From: a virus
Length of the DNA stretch: 36,140 nucleotides
IMG/VR virus record: IMGVR_UViG_3300025141_000333
Coordinates: 1-36,140 of that record
Direction: 5' to 3' (one strand)
Shown: positions 31,885-36,140 of the stretch, in pieces
How the letters are laid out: the number at the start of each line of letters is the position of its first letter
How positions within the stretch are numbered: the stretch's first letter is position 1
Made by a program: the position numbers and the translations under genes
Notes under the pieces: model-generated
Told to the model about the DNA's origin: nothing
Seen by the model: the letters and a program-made list of their open reading frames with translations, nothing else
The model's database searches: none

Positions 31885-32824
31885 TGTTTTGTCCTATGTC
31901 AGCAGCCGACATAGCCGACGGTTGAAGAGTGCTGATATTTTTCATCTTAACGCGGTTGGGGGTTTTTGCTTTTGCGAACGAACCTCTTCTTATTTGAGCA
32001 GAGGGGCGTACAAGGCTCCGGGCAATATCTTCAATTAGATCTCTTATATGCTGTTGTGGAGTACTTTCAAACGAAAACCCGAACTTGTCCTCAATCCTTT
32101 GAAACTCTAAATCGGTATAAGAAAGGGAGTATGTGCCGGTGGGGAAGCCGGCGGCGAGAAACTCTTCCATAAAAATACACGAAGGGGAGTTATCTGCGTA
32201 AGTATCATAGGTTAGATCTGTAAATTCGTATTCCCAATTGTATTCAACCCACTTTCGTATAGTGACGTCTCCGTCGTCCACACTGCTCGGCAATTTATTA
32301 GGCTCAGGAGAGACACTTACCCACGATTCTTCGTCAAATTCGATATCTTCTTCAGACTCCTTCGCCCATGCATCCATTATGAGCATCGACGTCCTCTCTT
32401 CCTCATAGGCATATACAGTGAAAATATCATCATCGGGACTGTCAACAAACAACACATGGGATGGCAAGTAGCTCGGAGGCGGATCCGCCGGCTCATATGG
32501 AGACTGCATATTTATATTCGAATATAACCACGCGTTCTGTTGAGATGACCACCCTTCTATAAAATAAATTCCCGCCGTGACTCTGGAGCCTTCTTCATAA
32601 AAGCCGCCCTCGCTCTGGTTATCGTCAGAAGCTTCATACTCTCCTGCCACATATCCACCGGGGCTGTCATCACCTGGTACCGGCACATCATGTTCCTCTT
32701 TTGGGTCATTTTTAGGATTCTCGTCATCATCAACATCTTCACCGTCACTTCCTGGGATGTCGTCTGGGCTTTGCCCACCGCCATCACCCTCTTCTTCATC
32801 TTTATCAGCAATAAAACCGCCCAT
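31874..32824 (-). CDS. Structural-block protein with acidic N-terminus, 316 aa
   Basis: The first ~100 residues are low-complexity and extremely acidic (ADKDEEEGDGGGQSPDDIPG, then EDVDDDENPKNDPKEEHD). Residues about 100-250 look folded, with GIYFIEGWSSQQNAWLY and VFTVYAYEEERTSM-type beta strands and a Trp-rich segment RKWVEYNWEYEFTDLTYD. The last ~50 residues are basic (SAQIRRGSFAKAKTPNRVKM). It lacks signal and membrane features. It follows the 210-aa gene by 16 nt, with AAAGGGG upstream of its ATG. The two-charge layout could mediate electrostatic contacts during tail assembly. No family is recognised. Confidence 0.66.
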   Translation of the reverse strand: MGGFIADKDEEEGDGGGQSPDDIPGSDGEDVDDDENPKNDPKEEHDVPVPGDDSPGGYVAGEYEASDDNQSEGGFYEEGSRVTAGIYFIEGWSSQQNAWLYSNINMQSPYEPADPPPSYLPSHVLFVDSPDDDIFTVYAYEEERTSMLIMDAWAKESEEDIEFDEESWVSVSPEPNKLPSSVDDGDVTIRKWVEYNWEYEFTDLTYDTYADNSPSCIFMEEFLAAGFPTGTYSLSYTDLEFQRIEDKFGFSFESTPQQHIRDLIEDIARSLVRPSAQIRRGSFAKAKTPNRVKMKNISTLQPSAMSAADIGQNNDY

Positions 32825-32840
32825 ATCAGCGTTCCCCTTT

Positions 32841-33473
32841 CTAAGTATATTTAGTAAACTGCGGCAAATTTGGACTCGAACTCCCCAGAGCAGAATTTTG
32901 TTTAAGCATATCCGCAGCTATCTTTGTTACATCTGGTTTTATCAATTTCTTTAAAGTTTTTTGCTTTCTTTTGGAGAATTTAGATCTACCGTCGTCCAAT
33001 TCATAAAAAGGAGAGGTCTTGTCCACAAACTTATCAATCGAAGGATCCGAAAGTTGATTAGGTAATGTTTTCAGTTTGGGATCTATAATATTGTCGTTAT
33101 CCAAGAGATCAGCATTTATTGTTTCATCCAACAAGCTATAACTTTTATTTACCTCTTCTCTGATAGTAATATTCATGCCTCCTAGCGCCAAGGTGGAAAC
33201 TTTAGCGGGAGTATCTAGAGTTGCAGGGATGAGATATCCAGCCGATGTCAGATCCTCATATCGAGCCGTAACCGTTATAAGATCGGGGTTGTTGGCTACC
33301 TTAACCCCTCTTATTCGCATTGTTGGCTGCTGTTGTTTTTGTTTTCTGCGTTTATTTAAGGAGGTAGAAGATGGCCCTGCCGCCAACTGATCGGCAGACA
33401 ATTTTCGTTTTCGTTTAGTTTCTTTTTTGGATTTATTTTTATTTGCAAATCGCACTATTTTACTAGTATTCAT
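32841..33473 (-). CDS. Basic structural-block protein, 210 aa, unknown
   Basis: The N-terminal 55 residues are strongly basic and disordered (KIVRFANKNKSKKETKRKRK, then NKRRKQKQQQ). The middle, about 50-110, looks beta-structured (MRIRGVKVANNPDLITVTAR, YLIPATLDTPAKVSTLALGG). The C-terminal part is helical and Lys-rich (SKRKQKTLKKLIKPDVTKIA). Such a basic tail can bind DNA or an acidic partner, and its downstream neighbour has an extremely acidic N-terminus. The ATG has AAAGGA upstream and lies 11 nt after the previous stop. Function unknown; structural by context. Confidence 0.65.
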   Translation of the reverse strand: MNTSKIVRFANKNKSKKETKRKRKLSADQLAAGPSSTSLNKRRKQKQQQPTMRIRGVKVANNPDLITVTARYEDLTSAGYLIPATLDTPAKVSTLALGGMNITIREEVNKSYSLLDETINADLLDNDNIIDPKLKTLPNQLSDPSIDKFVDKTSPFYELDDGRSKFSKRKQKTLKKLIKPDVTKIAADMLKQNSALGSSSPNLPQFTKYT

Positions 33474-33484
33474 TTGTGAGTCCT

Positions 33485-36140
33485 TTAATTGTTGTTGAGA
33501 GAAACGTTCAGTTGGAATGCCAATTGAAGAACCATCGCTCCGGCTTCGCGTTTCTCTGTTTTAGTCTGAGCGCTTTCTAAGGCCGATTGGGCAGCGGTGA
33601 TTTGCGCGGTGAAACCTTGGAGATTGTTTACGAACGAATTGATCTGAACTAAAGCCGTGGAATCCGACGTGTCTCGTTCTTGGTTCTGTCCATTTAGAAT
33701 ACTAGCCCACGCTTTCCCTTCTTGCACATATCCCGACACCGAAGACAAAGCTGTTTCAAAAAACGACACTGCTCCAACAACGTAAGCACCCCATTCATCA
33801 GCATTGCTGACGTCCACGCCGGTGGATTTATCAAACTCGAAACCCGTGGAAGATTGGAAAGGATTATAGTAACTTTCATCTTGTGAATCTATCGCGTATC
33901 CATAATCCACATCAGGTATACCCCACGTGTTGTCTAGCATCCAAGAACTTTTGTTTTCCCATGCGTATGTGTCCTCAAATCCCACTGCGATATCCCATTC
34001 GCCGGCGGCGCCAACACCGGTCTCTCCGATGATGTTAATAGATCCTGCTTTGGATTCAAAGTAATCCAGCCATTGGCCCATTAATGAGCCTTCTTTTGTT
34101 TCTTCCATTTTTACACTAGTGTTTTGGTCTTCCATTTCTTCGACTGCGTCTTGCACTTCTTGAGCCCTTTCAATATCTTCGTCAGAAACAATTTGTTCAT
34201 CTTCGGCATTGATCCCATATGGCTCAAGATCAAAGAAAGTATAGGCGCTAGTATATTCCATAGTTGAAGTGGCGTCTGTGTCTCCGCTGCCATAAATCTT
34301 TGTTGAAGAGCCGTACTGTCCCCCACCGTTCTTATATTGTGTGTGGGCCCAGCCGTTGGCGCCAAATTGTGCACTGTTTAAGGCTGTCATTGCTGCTCCA
34401 AACTTTGCAATATCTGAAGGGTTTCCAGTTTCGGGAGACAAAAGACTACTAGTGGCAATCGCTTTTTCTTTTATCTTTTCCAGATCCCCCTCAAACACGT
34501 TATAAAAAAGATCCAGGAAAAAATAGTAGTATAACGGCGCCACAATCCATGGTGCGGTGTGGGGCTCATCTGCGTATATAGCCATGGCTCCGTTAATAAA
34601 AAAGTCATTAAAATAACCTACTGTGCTGTTATACGAGCATTCATCTCCGGCAGCAATGGAGTAATTATACGTTGCAGTATAAGCCTGAGACCATTGGTTT
34701 TTCAATGTTATGTAGATTTGGCGAGTATTGTCGCTGATCCTTACTTCAAATTCATAAAATAAATTTCCAACATCTCGCACGAAGTCGTTATAGCTCTCAT
34801 TTTGATTAGTTGTGAAATGCGGCGCTTTCCCAACTTTATTGAAAGCAAACGCCATAAGACGATAATCTTTATCGTTCCCGGTGATCAAAGAATTGGGATA
34901 TGCAGCCTCAAAACTCCTTAACGCCAACGATGTCTTCTGTCCAGGTGTCGACGTCACTCCGTATGCTGGCCCGTATTCTTCTTTGTTTCGTACGAATGTT
35001 ATTTTTTTAGTACTAGTATGACTGGCTCCCTCGTATTGAAGCTCAGTATAACATACTCGATCAAACGCACTGTTAGGCAATACGCTTCCATTTCTTAAAG
35101 CACTCGCTTCCGTTTGGGTCAATTCACCGTTCTGTTGTGCTGCGGCGGGATCATTGTTGATTTTTATCATATTAGAATAAACGTATACTTTATCTAAGAA
35201 GAAATATTTATTAAATATGTCGCGACCCAAGAAGTTCTCCAATTTATCTATATGACATATTTGAGCAATAAGACTCGTCCGCTTAAGTGCTTTTTCCCAA
35301 TCAAAAAAGAACCAGCCGGTTTCAAGAAAGAGGTATTGGGATCCCTCGTCATCCATTTCAAATTGCCGAGATAATCGAGTGGCGCCCGGGTAAATATACG
35401 AATCCTCAATATTCCAAGATAAATCATATCCATTAAAGCCCGGAAATCTGGTAGAATTTATATTCGGGGCTCCAAAAGGAATAATCTCTAAATCCAGAGA
35501 GTTATCTGCCCCCTCCGCGTCTTTTGTATTAATAACCCTCGGATTACTAATCAATTGTTTGTATACGGCTAGCCCTTGTTTTACAAGATAGTCAGCCTCG
35601 ACCAGCGTCTTTTTAAGTACTTGGTAAAATCTTCCTATTTGTGTTGCGCTAGACTTCTGTGGGAATGCCATCCTCAGATCATCAACTTGAGTTAAAAACT
35701 GCACACTTGAGCCGTATTCTTGGACCACATAGCTTAGATTATCGTACAAAGATTGTAGATCGGGGTTCGTGGAAGTTCTTCCTCCGAGTGATTTGATATC
35801 TGTCTTTATACTTTCTCGCAAATCGGGCTCTACTGCATAATAAGACCCATCAATTGCTTGCATAACTTCGTCGACAACATTGCCGGCGGCGTCCGTATAT
35901 ATGGTATCGCGATAAGTTGCCATCAACCCATCTTCCACAAGATTAACATATGAGATATCTGAAATTAAAGAAGCGTGTACGGGATGTGTTAGTTGGAGAT
36001 CTTCTATGTCGTCCATAATCTCTTCTAATGATGTGGTGGTCGAAAAAGCTAACAAACCTAACGCTTGCAAATTCGAATCCTCCATCATAGCCAAGTCAAC
36101 ATAGTCTACAACCCCTGACTCGTAGCTGAAGTCTTCTATA
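33485..36140 (-). CDS. Large virion structural protein, 5' end beyond window
   Basis: The frame is open from the right edge: 15 codons upstream of the first possible start (TTG at 36094) read through without a stop (IEDFSYESGVVDYVDLAMME), and no Shine-Dalgarno precedes that TTG. The gene is therefore probably truncated by the window, with 884 residues or more visible. The N-terminal ~180 visible residues are helical. The central part is aromatic- and Asn-rich with beta segments (LFLETGWFFFDWEKALKR; PWIVAPLYYYFFLDLFYNVF). The C-terminal ~70 residues form a helix with Ala/Gln heptads (FTAQITAAQSALESAQTKTE). No enzyme motif is seen. Likely a large tail or baseplate protein; family not recognised. 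Confidence 0.7.
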   Translation of the reverse strand, partial: IEDFSYESGVVDYVDLAMMEDSNLQALGLLAFSTTTSLEEIMDDIEDLQLTHPVHASLISDISYVNLVEDGLMATYRDTIYTDAAGNVVDEVMQAIDGSYYAVEPDLRESIKTDIKSLGGRTSTNPDLQSLYDNLSYVVQEYGSSVQFLTQVDDLRMAFPQKSSATQIGRFYQVLKKTLVEADYLVKQGLAVYKQLISNPRVINTKDAEGADNSLDLEIIPFGAPNINSTRFPGFNGYDLSWNIEDSYIYPGATRLSRQFEMDDEGSQYLFLETGWFFFDWEKALKRTSLIAQICHIDKLENFLGRDIFNKYFFLDKVYVYSNMIKINNDPAAAQQNGELTQTEASALRNGSVLPNSAFDRVCYTELQYEGASHTSTKKITFVRNKEEYGPAYGVTSTPGQKTSLALRSFEAAYPNSLITGNDKDYRLMAFAFNKVGKAPHFTTNQNESYNDFVRDVGNLFYEFEVRISDNTRQIYITLKNQWSQAYTATYNYSIAAGDECSYNSTVGYFNDFFINGAMAIYADEPHTAPWIVAPLYYYFFLDLFYNVFEGDLEKIKEKAIATSSLLSPETGNPSDIAKFGAAMTALNSAQFGANGWAHTQYKNGGGQYGSSTKIYGSGDTDATSTMEYTSAYTFFDLEPYGINAEDEQIVSDEDIERAQEVQDAVEEMEDQNTSVKMEETKEGSLMGQWLDYFESKAGSINIIGETGVGAAGEWDIAVGFEDTYAWENKSSWMLDNTWGIPDVDYGYAIDSQDESYYNPFQSSTGFEFDKSTGVDVSNADEWGAYVVGAVSFFETALSSVSGYVQEGKAWASILNGQNQERDTSDSTALVQINSFVNNLQGFTAQITAAQSALESAQTKTEKREAGAMVLQLAFQLNVSLNNN

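Noticed and set aside
36071-36080. ATTCGAATCC resembling a tRNA T-loop
   Set aside because: It lies within coding sequence and no cloverleaf can be formed around it.
36092-36094. TTG at 36094 as the true start of the last gene
   Set aside because: The frame is open to the window edge and no ribosome site precedes the TTG, so the gene most likely begins outside the window.

Overview
The window looks like part of the genome of a tailed double-stranded DNA phage (Caudoviricetes) of the broad T4-like, contractile-tail type, most likely from a marine or other aquatic bacterium. The anchors are a gp17-type large terminase, a gp20-type portal, a gp21-type prohead protease, a gp61-type primase, a RuvC-family resolvase and a gp47/gp46 (Mre11/Rad50) recombination protein. 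The small conserved proteins around the terminase and the tail proteins opening with a GDIILDAVLT-type sequence are of kinds I associate with marine T4-like phages; that association is recall, not a search. The host cannot be named. All genes lie on the minus strand, so transcription runs from high to low coordinates, and genes are packed with many 1-44 nt overlaps. No stretch over 300 bases lacks a gene. I see no tRNA, CRISPR array or transposon.

Layout in transcription order. (1) 36140-24637: virion structural block of eight genes, probably tail, baseplate and appendage proteins, containing two paralogous pairs (330/359 aa and 345/419 aa). The first gene runs off the window edge. (2) 24612-22782: RuvC-like resolvase, primase and a small membrane-anchored coiled-coil protein. 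(3) 22715-16206: a fused Mre11-Rad50 protein, a ParB-like protein, an FtsZ/tubulin-like GTPase and two putative internal head proteins, as one tightly coupled operon. (4) 16158-15028: putative lysis cassette of small membrane proteins (50-aa protein, holin candidate, spanin-like pair). (5) 15035-8822: zinc-binding protein, conserved 177-aa protein, terminase, portal, two conserved proteins and a membrane protein, ending at a probable terminator. (6) 8761-6328: prohead protease, a 397-aa putative core/internal head protein, a small 145-aa protein and a phage ribosomal protein bS21. (7) 6288-1: appendage or adhesin genes: two small paralogs, a 1583-aa LamG-repeat protein that appears to be a third copy of the same small protein with a huge insertion, a 226-aa fibre-type protein, and the start of another tail gene. 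No major capsid protein was recognised; it should lie outside the window.

Four near-perfect sigma-70 promoters (TTGACA-N17-TATAAT or TATATT) precede the RuvC, primase, Mre11-Rad50 and lysis genes. Three of them predict leaders of about 0-11 nt, so the RuvC mRNA may be leaderless.

The most interesting signals are: (a) a shared motif, I-M-E-x-W-[RK]-x-[YF]-[LV]-x-E, in three otherwise unrelated proteins, resembling T4 capsid-targeting sequences with a gp21-type cleavage site; (b) a ParB-like protein carrying that motif encoded directly beside an FtsZ-like GTPase that keeps both T7-loop aspartates, in one operon with the recombination nuclease; (c) phage-encoded bS21 inside the head operon; (d) the LamG array inserted into a small structural-protein fold; and (e) the one-chain Mre11-Rad50 with an atypical zinc hook.
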